Positions 27,678 to 36,709 of a stretch of DNA of 64,000 nucleotides are shown in pieces. The notes below the pieces were generated by a model that was not told the origin of the DNA, did no database searches, and saw only the letters and a program-made list of their open reading frames with translations. Source of the stretch: Pontibacter sp. Tf4 (GTDB lineage: Bacteria; Bacteroidota; Bacteroidia; Cytophagales; Hymenobacteraceae); NCBI RefSeq assembly GCF_014212495.1, contig NZ_JACKZC010000001.1, positions 124,001 through 188,000 of the forward strand, read 5' to 3'. Position numbers and translations under genes: made by a program. Each line of letters opens with the position of its first letter. The stretch's first letter is position 1.

Positions 27678-27764
27678 AAGGTCGCTTCGCTCCCAATTAT
27701 GAATTAGAAATTATAAATTAGGAATGGGCTATAACTATAGTTTATAGTTTGGCTTTAACAATAA

Positions 27765-27805
27765 AAATCCCCGGCAGGTCTGTACTTGCCGGGGATTTCT
27801 TTTTA
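27765..27805 (+). terminator. Terminator after TIGR00266 gene
   Basis: Twelve-bp perfect stem AAATCCCCGGCA (27765-27776) / TGCCGGGGATTT (27787-27798), followed by CTTTTT. Confidence 0.85.
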
Positions 27806-27815
27806 TGCTGTTTTA

Positions 27816-28054
27816 TGCCGCAAGTTTAGCGGAGCGTAACTTGTGGCTGTGTATGGCGGCCAGTTTGTAACTGGCCTTGCTTTGCAAAAGCAGGAAACAC
27901 TATAGCTGCAACTATAGAACTATAGTTTATATCTTAGTAATGGCATCTTCAAACTATAAACCTGCTAACGTAAATTTTTCTGCTCGCGCAGAAAGTAAGT
28001 TGAAAACTTACAACCAAACACAGCCACAAGTTACGCTCCGCTAAACTTGCGGCA
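27816..28054. repeat. MITE-like element with perfect 37-bp inverted repeats
   Basis: Arms at 27816-27852 and 28018-28054 are exact inverted copies over 37 bp (TGCCGCAAGTTTAGCGGAGC...). The 165-bp interior holds smaller hairpins (GGCCAGTTTGTAACTGGCC at 27859-27877) and CTATAGTT octamers, but no reading frame. Each arm is itself nearly palindromic (GCCGCAAGTT / AACTTGTGGC). Confidence 0.85.
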
Positions 28055-28087
28055 GAAACTGAATTTTAGTATCCTGCTCTAAACAAA

Positions 28088-28111
28088 AGAGACACAACGT
28101 ATTGTGTCTCT
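28088..28111. repeat. Palindromic dispersed repeat AGAGACACAA-CGTA-TTGTGTCTCT
   Basis: A 10-bp stem with a 4-nt loop next to the 37-bp inverted-repeat element. Sequences of this AGAGACACAA...TTGTGTCTCT type recur in many Bacteroidota genomes (from general knowledge). It may also act as a terminator for the minus-strand gene at 28153, though T-tracts are poor. Confidence 0.7.
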
Positions 28112-28152
28112 ACAAATCATGTTAAATCTGCTTCATCCCTTTAATCACCGGT

Positions 28153-29670
28153 TCAGACAGCAATATACTGCAACATCTCTTCCAGGAACTCGCGGGAGTT
28201 GCTCAGGCGCGGCACTTTGTTCTGGCCACCCAGTTTGCCTTTATCGCGGAGCCAGTTCATAAACGTACCTTTCGGGGCAGCGTGCACAATTGGTTCCTGC
28301 AGTGCAATGTCGTTCTGGCGCTTGGCATCGTAATCTGAGTTTACTTCGCGCAGCGTTTCATCCAGCAGATACGTGAACTGCTTCAGGTTGTCAGGTTCTT
28401 TTTCGAACTCTATTATCCATTCGTGCCCGCCACGTTTGCCGCTCTCCATGTAAACTGGTGCAGCTGTAAAGTTAGAGATAATTGCTCCTGTTACTTCGCA
28501 GGCCCTGGTAATGGCAGCCTCAGCATTCTCTACTATCACTTCCTCGCCAAAAGCATTTATAAAGTGCTTGGTGCGGCCTGATATTTTTATGCGGTACGGG
28601 CTCAGGTTTGTAAAACGAATGGTATCCCCGATCTTATAGCGCCACAGGCCGGCGTTTGTAGAGATAACGATAGCATAGTTCTTGCCTAACTCTACCTGGT
28701 CCAGTGTCAGTGTTTTGGGGTTTTCCTCGTCAAACTGGTCCATGGGTATAAATTCGTAGTACACGCCATAGTCCAGCATCAGCAGCATTTCGTCTTCGGT
28801 GCCTGCCTGGTCCTGTATCCCGAAAAATCCTTCCGACGCGTTGTACACCTCCAGGTAGTTCATTTTATCAGAAGGTATGATCTCGCGGAACAACTGGCGG
28901 TAAGGCCCGAACGCCACAGCCCCGTGGGTAAAGAGCTCCATATTCGGCCATACTTCCAGGATGTTGCTCTTGCCGGTCACTTCCAGAATGCGCTTCAGGA
29001 GCACGTAAGTCCAGGTGGGCACGCCGCTCAGGCTGGTCACATTTTCCTGCACCGTCAGCTCCACCATTTTCTCTATTTTCTCGTCCCACTTGTCCATCAG
29101 GGCAACTTTAAGCGGTGGCGTACGCATAGCTTCCGCCCAGATCGGCAGGTTCTGCATAATCACCGCCGACACGTCGCCGCACGATACCTTGGCATTTAGC
29201 TCGCTTGGCCGGTGGCTGCCGCCTATGCTCAGGCCTTTGCCGGTAAAAAGCTTGGTTTCCGGGAACAGGTTCACGTAGATAGAGAGCATGTCCTTGCCGC
29301 CTTTGTAGTGGCAATCTTCCAGGCTTTCGGTGCTGACCGGGATATACTTGCTGCGGGCATTGGTAGTGCCCGACGATTTGGCGAACCACTCTATTTTACC
29401 GGGCCACAGCAGGTTCTGTTCGCCTTTAATAACGCGCTCTATGTATGGGTATAGTTCCTCGTACGTGCTGACCGGTACACGTTCCTGAAACTCACGCACG
29501 CTCAGTTTATCGCTGTAGCCGTACATTTTGCCCCATTCTGTGCCCTTTGCTTTTGTAATCAGGTTCTGAAACAGCTCCTGCTGCACCTCATGCGGGTACT
29601 TCCGAAACAGATCAATATCATGTATCCGCTTCTTCATCACCCAGGTAACTATAGAGTTTATTATTTCCAC
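28153..29670 (-). CDS. GH3 family acyl-adenylate-forming protein
   Basis: 505 residues of the GH3 family, relatives of plant amido synthetases that adenylate a carboxylic acid and join it to an amine. The ATP motif is FAKSSGTTNARSKYIPVS (about 92-109); later landmarks are YNASEGFFGIQD and YRIKISGRTKHFINAFGEEV. The bacterial substrate is unknown. The start is GTG 29670, giving MEIINSIVTWVMKKRIHDIDLFRKYP. It lies downstream of lptB with a four-helix-bundle gene between them. Confidence 0.9.
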   Translation of the reverse strand: MEIINSIVTWVMKKRIHDIDLFRKYPHEVQQELFQNLITKAKGTEWGKMYGYSDKLSVREFQERVPVSTYEELYPYIERVIKGEQNLLWPGKIEWFAKSSGTTNARSKYIPVSTESLEDCHYKGGKDMLSIYVNLFPETKLFTGKGLSIGGSHRPSELNAKVSCGDVSAVIMQNLPIWAEAMRTPPLKVALMDKWDEKIEKMVELTVQENVTSLSGVPTWTYVLLKRILEVTGKSNILEVWPNMELFTHGAVAFGPYRQLFREIIPSDKMNYLEVYNASEGFFGIQDQAGTEDEMLLMLDYGVYYEFIPMDQFDEENPKTLTLDQVELGKNYAIVISTNAGLWRYKIGDTIRFTNLSPYRIKISGRTKHFINAFGEEVIVENAEAAITRACEVTGAIISNFTAAPVYMESGKRGGHEWIIEFEKEPDNLKQFTYLLDETLREVNSDYDAKRQNDIALQEPIVHAAPKGTFMNWLRDKGKLGGQNKVPRLSNSREFLEEMLQYIAV

Positions 29671-29680
29671 AAATTCAGTT

Positions 29681-30170
29681 ATCAGTTAACAGTTATTAGT
29701 AAACAGTAATCCGCCTAAGGCTTTAAATGTTTTGAGTTGATTCTTGTGGATTTCAGAATTGAAAACAGAATCTTGCTTAGCTCATCCACATCCTTTAACA
29801 TACTTTCAGTAACTGAGCTATCTAAGTAATTAGTATCTCTAAGTAAACTTAACCAATATTTTGTTTCCAGACTCTCTTTGTAAGCCAGCGAAATCTTTGA
29901 CGAGAAATCGGCAGTAGAAATACCACCATTTGCCTCTGCTACATTTGCACCTATAGAAGTACCACTACGCAGCAATTGCTTTGAAAGCACAAACTCTTTC
30001 TTCTCTGAACTAAGATGCTGATAAGCTCTTACAACCCTGATTGCAAAGGCATAGCACTTGTTATAAAGGTTATTGTCATTCATTCCGAAGCTATATAGGC
30101 TATACTTAGCGGAATAAAAAGCAGAAGGTTCTAAAATCTGATCATTGTTAACTGCTTACTGTTAACTGAT
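29681..30170. repeat. 13-bp perfect inverted repeats flanking the four-helix-bundle gene
   Basis: ATCAGTTAACAGT at 29681-29693 and ACTGTTAACTGAT at 30158-30170 bracket the 29715-30083 gene; similarity continues inward (TTATTAGTAAACAGTAA versus TAAGCAGTTAACAA in inverse). The right copy ends on the lptB stop codon. It may be the boundary of an inserted unit, or belong to the general GTTAACTG-type simple repeats of the window. Confidence 0.6.
29715..30083 (-). CDS. Four helix bundle protein (23S rRNA IVP family)
   Basis: 122 residues. Landmarks: YNKCYAFAIRVVRAYQHLSSEKKEFVLSKQLLRSGTSIGANVAEANGGISTADFSSKISLAYKESLETKYWLSLLRDTNYL, the classic sequence of the family first found in 23S rRNA intervening sequences. 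Here it is free-standing. It is more AT-rich than its neighbours and is bracketed by 13-bp inverted repeats, which suggests it was inserted between lptB and the GH3 gene. Function unknown; the fold forms small oligomers. Confidence 0.88.
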   Translation of the reverse strand: MNDNNLYNKCYAFAIRVVRAYQHLSSEKKEFVLSKQLLRSGTSIGANVAEANGGISTADFSSKISLAYKESLETKYWLSLLRDTNYLDSSVTESMLKDVDELSKILFSILKSTRINSKHLKP

Positions 30171-30901
30171 CAGATTTTCCGCTTCAGCTCGAAGTGTTTG
30201 CCCAGGTATACGCGGCGTACCTGTTCGTCTGAAGCAAGGTCTTCGGCGGTGCCCGATTTCAGGATCTTGCCTTCGAAAAGCAGGTAGGCGCGGTCGGTAA
30301 TGGAAAGGGTCTCGTTTACGTTGTGGTCGGTAATGAGTATGCCGATGTTTTTACTTTTGAGCTTGGCAACTATACTTTGGATCTCTTCTACGGCAATCGG
30401 GTCTACGCCTGCAAAAGGCTCATCCAGCAATACAAACTTAGGATCTACGGCCAGGGCGCGGGCAATTTCGGTACGGCGGCGCTCACCCCCGCTCAACACA
30501 ACGCCTTTATTTTTGCGCACATGTGTTAACGAGAACTCTTCCAGCAGCTCTTCTACTTTCTCCTGTTGCTCCTGCTTGGTCTTGTTGGTCATCTCTAACA
30601 CAGCCTGTATGTTCTCCTCCACCGTCAGTTGCCGGAAAACCGAGGCTTCCTGCGCCAGGTAGCCCACCCCGCGCTTAGCCCGCTGATACATTGGTAGTGC
30701 TGTTATATCTTCCGTATCCAGGAATATCTTACCGGCATTTGGCTTCACGAGCCCCACGATCATGTAAAACGACGTTGTTTTACCGGCACCGTTCGGCCCC
30801 AGCAACCCCACAATTTCGCCCTGGTTTACTTCCACGCTCACATCATTTACAACGTGGCGTGCTTTATATTTTTTAAATAGATGTTCAGCTCTGAGTATCA
30901 T
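30170..30901 (-). CDS. lptB: LPS export ABC transporter ATP-binding protein
   Basis: 243 residues, the cytoplasmic ATPase of the LptBFG complex that extracts LPS from the inner membrane. Walker [14 protein letters not shown] (about 35-47), Q-loop region [19 protein letters not shown], signature [15 protein letters not shown] (about 138), Walker [15 protein letters not shown], and H-loop [10 protein letters not shown] are all present. The LptC partner is encoded at 40.4-41.0 kb. LptF/G are not in this window. Confidence 0.95.
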   Translation of the reverse strand: MILRAEHLFKKYKARHVVNDVSVEVNQGEIVGLLGPNGAGKTTSFYMIVGLVKPNAGKIFLDTEDITALPMYQRAKRGVGYLAQEASVFRQLTVEENIQAVLEMTNKTKQEQQEKVEELLEEFSLTHVRKNKGVVLSGGERRRTEIARALAVDPKFVLLDEPFAGVDPIAVEEIQSIVAKLKSKNIGILITDHNVNETLSITDRAYLLFEGKILKSGTAEDLASDEQVRRVYLGKHFELKRKI

Positions 30902-31092
30902 TTGGCTAAGTTACGGATAATGCAGCATACTGCAATGATGCAACTATAACGCCAGGCAGCGTGTTAGCGGTATACTTCTCCTGCTAATGTCCAATTTAAC
31001 TTATACAACAATATGTATAAACGTTGCTGCATCAGCTTGTATTTCAGGAGATAGTTGTTTAGATTAAAATACTTTTAGCCACTTACCATTTT

Positions 31093-31911
31093 ATGATGCT
31101 TTCTTTACTCCTATCTTTCAGTAGATATGCTGCGCTTACCGGCATGTTTTGGTATTCCTCAGTAGCGGGCCATAGTTCCGCTGTTGCAGAAAACAACCCC
31201 ATAAAAACCGAAACCAATACCGACAAGACCAATAACAGCAGTTCTTCGCTGAAAGGGATAGATGTATCGCGGTGGCAGAAAGAAGTGGACTGGATGCAGG
31301 TAAAAGATGCCGGTGTATCCTTTGCCTTTGTAAAAGCCACCCAGGGCGATTTCAGGCTGGATCCATTTTTTGCACGTAACTGGGAAGAAACCAGACGCCA
31401 CGGCATAAAGCGCGGCGCCTACCATTTTTTTAAGCCTGAAGCTCCTGTTGAAGATCAGATAAAACTGTTTACGAGCACAGTAACGCTGGCTACCGGCGAC
31501 CTGCCACCAGTACTCGACGTGGAAGTAACAACACCCGGCATGAGCGGCGAGGAACTACGCGCCAATATAAAAACGTGGCTTGAGGCTGTAACCAAGTACT
31601 ATGGCGTAAGACCTATTATCTATACCAGCCAGAACTATTACCGCCGCTGGCTGAAAGGTCATTTCTCTGATTATCATTTCTGGATTGCCCGCTACAGCCC
31701 GGTAAAGCCCGAAGTACACCACACCGATAGCTGGATGTTCTGGCAGTACACCGACAGCGGCTCGGTGGCCGGCATAAACTCAGCGGTAGATATCAACTTT
31801 TTTGCCGGAGACCTGGACCAGTTAATGAAACTGTGCTTACCCGAAATGGCTACTGCCAACGAGCAGGAAAGCCCGCTGCAGCAGTTCAGGCACACGTATC
31901 CGCAGCCATAG
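31093..31911 (+). CDS. GH25 family lysozyme-like glycoside hydrolase
   Basis: 272 residues. N-terminal hydrophobic signal/anchor (MMLSLLLSFSRYAALTGMFWYSS), a Thr/Asn-rich linker, then a GH25 domain (about 52-250): KGIDVSRWQKEVDWMQVKDAGVSFAFVKATQG, RGAYHFFKPEAP, LPPVLDVEVTT, WLEAVTKYYGVRPIIYTSQNYY, WMFWQYTDSGSVAGINSAVDINFF. The Asp of GIDVSRW and the DVE motif are the usual catalytic acids. It would cleave peptidoglycan in the periplasm or outside the cell. Divergent from lptB, convergent with recJ. Confidence 0.9.
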   Translation: MMLSLLLSFSRYAALTGMFWYSSVAGHSSAVAENNPIKTETNTDKTNNSSSSLKGIDVSRWQKEVDWMQVKDAGVSFAFVKATQGDFRLDPFFARNWEETRRHGIKRGAYHFFKPEAPVEDQIKLFTSTVTLATGDLPPVLDVEVTTPGMSGEELRANIKTWLEAVTKYYGVRPIIYTSQNYYRRWLKGHFSDYHFWIARYSPVKPEVHHTDSWMFWQYTDSGSVAGINSAVDINFFAGDLDQLMKLCLPEMATANEQESPLQQFRHTYPQP

Positions 31912-31936
31912 TTTGCTAAAGATAAACTATAGAAAG

Positions 31937-31969
31937 GCAGCCTTACCACCCGGTACAGGCTGCTTTTTT
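31937..31969 (+). terminator. Terminator between the GH25 gene and recJ
   Basis: GCAGCCT (31937-31943) pairs with AGGCTGC (31957-31963) followed by T6. It touches the recJ stop codon (31968) on the other strand. Confidence 0.8.
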
Positions 31970-33674
31970 ATTTCAGGCGGATGTCTTTTACAGACAGCTG
32001 GATGGAGATGTTGCCCCGGTAGTTATTCTCTTCTACGGTATAGCACACATCAAACGGAATACCTTTGGAGATGCGGTCGTAGTAGTCGCCAAACCCGAAG
32101 GCGATGGCATCAAAATACGTATAGTCGTCCTGGGTAAGGCGTAGTTTCAGGTGGGTATCGCCTACTACGCGCAGGTTGCCTGTATCATACACGCACTCCG
32201 ACACAAACACCGGCCGCATGTTGCCCGGCCCGAACGGCTCCATCTGCTTTATAATACTGAAGAAATTCTTTGTGATCTGGTTCAGCCTGATTTTGGCGTC
32301 GATCTCTATCTGCGGGCACTTCTGCTCTTCGGTAATAGCATTGGCTACAAACTGCTCAAAACGCTCCCTGAAGGCCGGAATGTTCTCGACAGGTAATGTT
32401 AAGCCTGCGGCATACATGTGCCCGCCGTATTGCTCCAGCAGGTCTGAGCAGCTCTCGATGGCACTGTGCACATCAAAGCCATGCACCGACCGCGCCGACC
32501 CCGACGCTTTGCCATTTGAATGTGTAAGAATGATGGTAGGCCTATAGTACTTCTCGATACAGCGCGACGCTACAATTCCGATCACGCCTTTGTGCCAGTT
32601 CTCTTTGTAGAGCACCGTCGAGTTGGCTGTCCGCAGAAAATCGTCTTCTTCGATCATCTGCAGGGCTTCTTTGGTAATATTGCTGTCCTTGTCGCGGCGC
32701 GCCTTGTTCGATTCGTTGATGATGTCGGCCATCCGGAGGGCTTCGTCTTTGGTCTGGGCCAGCAGCATCCGTACCGAGTTTTTGGCGTCGCCCATACGGC
32801 CGGCAGCGTTTATGCGCGGCGAAAAACCGAATACGATGCTCGTAATATCCATTTCGCCGGTAATACCCGCCAGGTCTTTCAACGCGTCCAGTCCGGGGCG
32901 CATTGGCTTAGGAGAGTTCAGCAGTTGCAGTCCGTAGTAGGCCAGTATCCTGTTCTCGCCGGTAATAGGCACAATGTCTGAGGCGATGCTCACTACCACC
33001 AGGTCCAGAAAATTGAATAGTTCTTCCAGGTCTACGCTGTTCTGCAAACAGAACGCCTGCAGCAGTTTAAACCCAACCCCACACCCCGAAAGCTCTTTGT
33101 ACGGATACAGGCAGTCGAATTGCTTGGGGTCCAGCACAGCCACAGCCTGAGGTATATCATCGTCGGGCAAATGGTGGTCGCAGATAATAAAATCTATCCC
33201 GAAGCTGGCTGCATAAGCTACTTTGTCTGCTGATTTTATGCCACAGTCCAGGCTGATGATGAGCCCGAAACCATTGGCGGCCGCATAGTCTATCCCCTGC
33301 GTTGATACGCCATAGCCTTCCTTGTACCTGTCCGGAATGTAAAACTCGATCTGGTGGGTATAATGGCGCAGAAAACCATACATCAGCGCGACCGACGTGG
33401 TCCCATCTACATCATAGTCACCATAGATCAGGATCTTTTCGGAGCGGTGCAGGGCTTCTGTCAGTCTGTTTACAGCGCGGTGCATGTCCTTCATCAGGAA
33501 AGGATCATGCAGGTCGGCAAGCGAAGGACGGAAGAAAGCGCGGGCTTCCTCAAAACTATAGATACCACGCTGGCCCAGTATGCCGGCCAGTGTCGGGCTT
33601 ATCTTCAGTTCCCCGACAAGTTTGTCTATCGTTTCTTCAGCTACCTCCGGCTTATATACCCACCTTTTCTCCAT
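31968..33674 (-). CDS. recJ: Single-stranded-DNA-specific exonuclease RecJ
   Basis: 568 residues, 5'-3' ssDNA exonuclease used in recombination and mismatch repair. DHH-family motifs: LIYGDYDVDGTTSVALM (about 82-98), SLDCGIKS, ICDHHLPDDDIPQAVAVLDP (DHH), and in the DHHA1 part GIVASRCIEKYYRPTIILT, ASGSARSVHGFDVHSAI, YGGHMYAAGLTL. On the minus strand a perfect -7 box (TAACTTTG, 33704-33711) lies about 30 bp before the start. Confidence 0.95.
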   Translation of the reverse strand: MEKRWVYKPEVAEETIDKLVGELKISPTLAGILGQRGIYSFEEARAFFRPSLADLHDPFLMKDMHRAVNRLTEALHRSEKILIYGDYDVDGTTSVALMYGFLRHYTHQIEFYIPDRYKEGYGVSTQGIDYAAANGFGLIISLDCGIKSADKVAYAASFGIDFIICDHHLPDDDIPQAVAVLDPKQFDCLYPYKELSGCGVGFKLLQAFCLQNSVDLEELFNFLDLVVVSIASDIVPITGENRILAYYGLQLLNSPKPMRPGLDALKDLAGITGEMDITSIVFGFSPRINAAGRMGDAKNSVRMLLAQTKDEALRMADIINESNKARRDKDSNITKEALQMIEEDDFLRTANSTVLYKENWHKGVIGIVASRCIEKYYRPTIILTHSNGKASGSARSVHGFDVHSAIESCSDLLEQYGGHMYAAGLTLPVENIPAFRERFEQFVANAITEEQKCPQIEIDAKIRLNQITKNFFSIIKQMEPFGPGNMRPVFVSECVYDTGNLRVVGDTHLKLRLTQDDYTYFDAIAFGFGDYYDRISKGIPFDVCYTVEENNYRGNISIQLSVKDIRLK

Positions 33675-33806
33675 TTTGCTTGCTGTACTAAATCAGATAT
33701 CTGCAAAGTTAACTAATTTAAGCAGGTTTTAGTTTGTTCCTGGCTGGCTTCCGCGCCTTATTTGCTTTAAAATCTGTACTTTTACATTTTCACAACATTT
33801 GCCGCC

Positions 33807-33917
33807 ATGAAACGATTCAGAGCTGTTTATGAGAAGTATAAGGATTACTCCCTTGATCTGGTGATGTACGGGACGTTTCTCCTCTTTCTCCTCATCCTGT
33901 TCATCTTTTTCAGCTAA
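33807..33917 (+). CDS. Putative 36-residue single-span membrane protein
   Basis: ATG 33807 to TAA 33915 encodes MKRFRAVYEKYKDYSLDLVM then a hydrophobic C-terminal helix (about residues 21-35, YGTFLLFLLILFIFF). A basic head and one membrane span is a common design for regulatory small proteins. Codon use resembles the neighbours and the frame ends exactly after the helix. It sits between recJ (divergent) and a large repeat block, so it has no operon partner. No homologue can be named; TTTG and TACTTTTA sequences lie upstream, but their spacing is too short for a clear promoter. Confidence 0.55.
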   Translation: MKRFRAVYEKYKDYSLDLVMYGTFLLFLLILFIFFS

Positions 33918-33947
33918 GATTTAGGCCGGTTATTTTGTACCTATAGT

Positions 33948-34705
33948 TCTATAGTTGCGGTTGGTCCAACCACCCCTGCCCCTTAGATGTTACGCTCGCT
34001 GTTTTCGGAATCGCTTCTCGGTAGTCTAAAGCGGAAGATTTGCTGCTTTATTATAGTTTGATTTATAGTTAGCGAACACACCCCTACCCCTCTCAAGAGG
34101 GGAATTACTGCCATGATTATAGTTGGGGGAGCTATAGTTTCATAGTTGGCGTTGGTCATCCCCCTGCCCCCTTCAAAGGGGGACTTTGCTGCCTTTACCA
34201 TAGTTTGAACTATAGTGCTATAGTTACCGTGGTTCAAACCACCCCTACCCCTCCTTATCCAAGGAGGGGAACTCTGATATTGCTATAATTCAATAGCTAT
34301 AGTTTTATAGTTAACGATATTGAGCGGACAGGTCGCGACCTGTCCCTACGGAACTATAGCCACGAGTAAAACAGATCTGCTTTAGCCAAGAAACTTCAAG
34401 TAAACTATAGTTACAGCAGAAGCTATCGAACTGTTATCAGTCTTTGGGTTGAGCGCCTCGAGAGGTTCCGGTGCCGATAGGCAATCCAAGGCACGAGGAT
34501 AGCAAGAAGGCAGCAGCGCGATGCCCGAAGACGAGACCTCCCGGCCCGGGAGGGAGCCAAGCAAACTATAAAACGATAGGCTCTTAGAGCTCCCAGGATG
34601 AAAGGTAACTATAGAACAACGGCTTGTTTCCAGTTGCAATTGGCTTCAACTATAGAACTATAAGACAAATAAGATCCCTCGACTTCGCTCGGGATGACAA
34701 AGGAG
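33948..34705. repeat. Composite intergenic repeat block (copy 2)
   Basis: A 760-bp non-coding block sharing modules with 1.9-2.44 kb and 23.2-23.5 kb. Order: variant C (33956-34034), B (34069-34106), A (34148-34187), C (34224-34290), D (34316-34353, with the same 20-bp palindrome at 34326-34345), E (34438-34655) and F (about 34675-34699, CCCTCGACTTCGCTCGGGATGACA). D to E spans 340 bp here and 341 bp in copy 1, same orientation. Modules are separated by CTATAGTT octamers. No transposase, no conserved reading frame. Confidence 0.85.
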
Positions 34706-34785
34706 CAGCTATAACTTATCAAACTATAGCCAAAGCTTAAATCCTGTAGATTCACTAATCCTATAAATTCTGATTCAGGCAGCTA

Positions 34786-36606
34786 TCAATTCACACTATC
34801 GCCGCGTAGTTTACGGAAGCGTTTTCGGGCTTCGGCTACGAAAATGCTGCCCTGGTGCTTCACGAGCAGGTCGTTGTACAGCTGTTGTGCTTTGACGGGG
34901 TCTTTCAGGTTCTCTTCGTAAATATAGGCCATCCGGAACAGGGCATCGTCGCTCAGAATGTCGTATTGCGGGTTTCCGGCTATTTTCTGCAGGCTGGCGA
35001 TGGCTTCTGTAAAATTCCCCATTCTTTCCTGTATGGCGGCTTTTTGGAAATAGATCTCGTCGGTTAAACTATGGCCGGGATATTTCTGCAACATGGCATC
35101 CAGTTGGGTAAGGGCTTCCTGCATCTTGTTCTGAAACACCAGCAGTTCGATGGCGGCATATTCTTCCATGGCGGTTGTTGATGTATCTAGGCCGGTGTTA
35201 TCCGTGATCAGCAGGCTCAGGTCCATGGCATCGTTGGCAATTTCGCGGCTGGTGGCCAGTTTCAGAATATCCAGGTGGGCCTGCGCCAGTTCAAAATCTC
35301 CTTTAAAGTAGCTCAGGCGGGCATTCCGTAATTTTGCTTCGTAGCCAACCGGCGTGTCTTTATGCGATTTTTCGACCTGCGAATAAAGCAGGGTCGCTTC
35401 CCAGGGTTCTCCTTTCAGCAGGTAAATGTCCCCCAACGTCAGCTTGCTTTCTGCTACGAGGTTGGCATTGGCGCGGGGCATGGCAATGGCTTCCTGCAGT
35501 AATTCAATGGCTTTGGCTTTATCATCCAAATAAAAGGCATACAGGTTGGCCATGTGCTGCAGTACCTCTGCGGTGGCGGCACTGCGGCCTACTTCTGTCA
35601 GCAGGGCATCGTAATCAGCAATCAGGGCGCGTATCTTTTCTCTATCAACCGGAAATGTATTCTGCACCTGCTCCTCGCGGGCATTGATCAGACGCTGGCG
35701 GGCCACCAGGTAAAAAGGGCCTTCCGGATACTCATTTACAATGTACTCAAACGCCTCTATGGCACTTTTATAGTCTTTGTTTTTGGCACTGATGTTACCG
35801 AGCTCCATAACCCTGGAGCCACCACTGCGGGTACGCTTGTCTACGGCGCGTGCCTGCATCAGGGCAGCGTAAAAGTCCAGCCGTTGTATATATAGCCAGA
35901 TCAGTAGCTCGCTGTAGGCCAGTTTATCGGGTTGCTGCTGCACCCGCATGATCAGTTCCTTCTCCAGCGCATCCAAAGCTTTCTCGTCGCGCAAACTGTT
36001 CTGGAGCATGTTTTGTACATAGCCTATCTCTGTTTCATTTTCCTGCAGCAGGTTTAGCACTTCTGGCACCAGGGCTTCATTCTTCCGGCGGTACGTGTAC
36101 AATGCTATCAAAGGGCGGTTGTGCTCCAGTGGGTCTTTGCTCAGTTCCCGGCTGCGCAGGTAGGTCTGCTCTGCCTGGTCGTATAGTTCGTTCTGTATAA
36201 AAGCGCTCGCAATGGCTATAGCCGATTCAGGAGTTGTCTGCGAAATGATCTTGTTAAAATGCTTCTCGGCGGCGGCCTTATCGCCGGCTGCCTGGAATAC
36301 CAATCCCAGATCTACTTCATAGTTATAGTTGCCGGGGTTCTGTTTTATAGTTCGTTTTACAAGCTTTTCGGCAGCTTTATAGTTGCGCAGGGCCAGCAGC
36401 GTTTTAAGGTAATCAGGGTAAGTGGCTGCAAAATAGCGTTTGTCCTCTACCAGCTTTTCAAACAGGGCTTCGGCTTTCTGGTACTCGCCTTTGCTGTAGT
36501 ACTCGCGTGCCAGTGCCAGGTCCTGGCCTGTTTGCGCCTGTGCCGTTACCGACAACAGCGCCAGGCAAAGTGCCAGTAGCAGGTATAGTTTTCTGAATGG
36601 AGCCAT
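34786..36606 (-). CDS. Periplasmic TPR-repeat protein
   Basis: 606 residues. Cleavable signal peptide (MAPFRKLYLLLALCLALLSVTAQAQ) followed by TPR-like repeats along the whole chain, for example LALAREYYSKGEYQKAEALFEKL, YEVDLGLVFQAAGDKAAAEKHF, YKSAIEAFEYIVNEYPEGPFYLVA, ATLLYSQVEKSHKDTPVGYEAKLRNARLSYFKGDFELAQAHL, and a BamD-like IYFQKAAIQERMGNFTEAI near the end. Likely a periplasmic or outer-membrane scaffold; no enzymatic domain. It lies downstream of the PpiD-like foldase with a terminator between them. Confidence 0.88.
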   Translation of the reverse strand: MAPFRKLYLLLALCLALLSVTAQAQTGQDLALAREYYSKGEYQKAEALFEKLVEDKRYFAATYPDYLKTLLALRNYKAAEKLVKRTIKQNPGNYNYEVDLGLVFQAAGDKAAAEKHFNKIISQTTPESAIAIASAFIQNELYDQAEQTYLRSRELSKDPLEHNRPLIALYTYRRKNEALVPEVLNLLQENETEIGYVQNMLQNSLRDEKALDALEKELIMRVQQQPDKLAYSELLIWLYIQRLDFYAALMQARAVDKRTRSGGSRVMELGNISAKNKDYKSAIEAFEYIVNEYPEGPFYLVARQRLINAREEQVQNTFPVDREKIRALIADYDALLTEVGRSAATAEVLQHMANLYAFYLDDKAKAIELLQEAIAMPRANANLVAESKLTLGDIYLLKGEPWEATLLYSQVEKSHKDTPVGYEAKLRNARLSYFKGDFELAQAHLDILKLATSREIANDAMDLSLLITDNTGLDTSTTAMEEYAAIELLVFQNKMQEALTQLDAMLQKYPGHSLTDEIYFQKAAIQERMGNFTEAIASLQKIAGNPQYDILSDDALFRMAYIYEENLKDPVKAQQLYNDLLVKHQGSIFVAEARKRFRKLRGDSVN

Positions 36607-36709
36607 AGGTGTACTTACAACGAGTTTTTGCCTGAACTTGATATAGCTATTTGCTTGCTTCTGAGGTTAAAAGTTAAATGTTGTACGTTGGATATCCTAT
36701 AAAACAAAC

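Noticed and set aside
33983..34639. Small minus-strand frames in the composite repeat
   Set aside because: The corresponding frames are not kept in the copy at 2.0-2.4 kb, so they look like chance frames in non-coding repeats.
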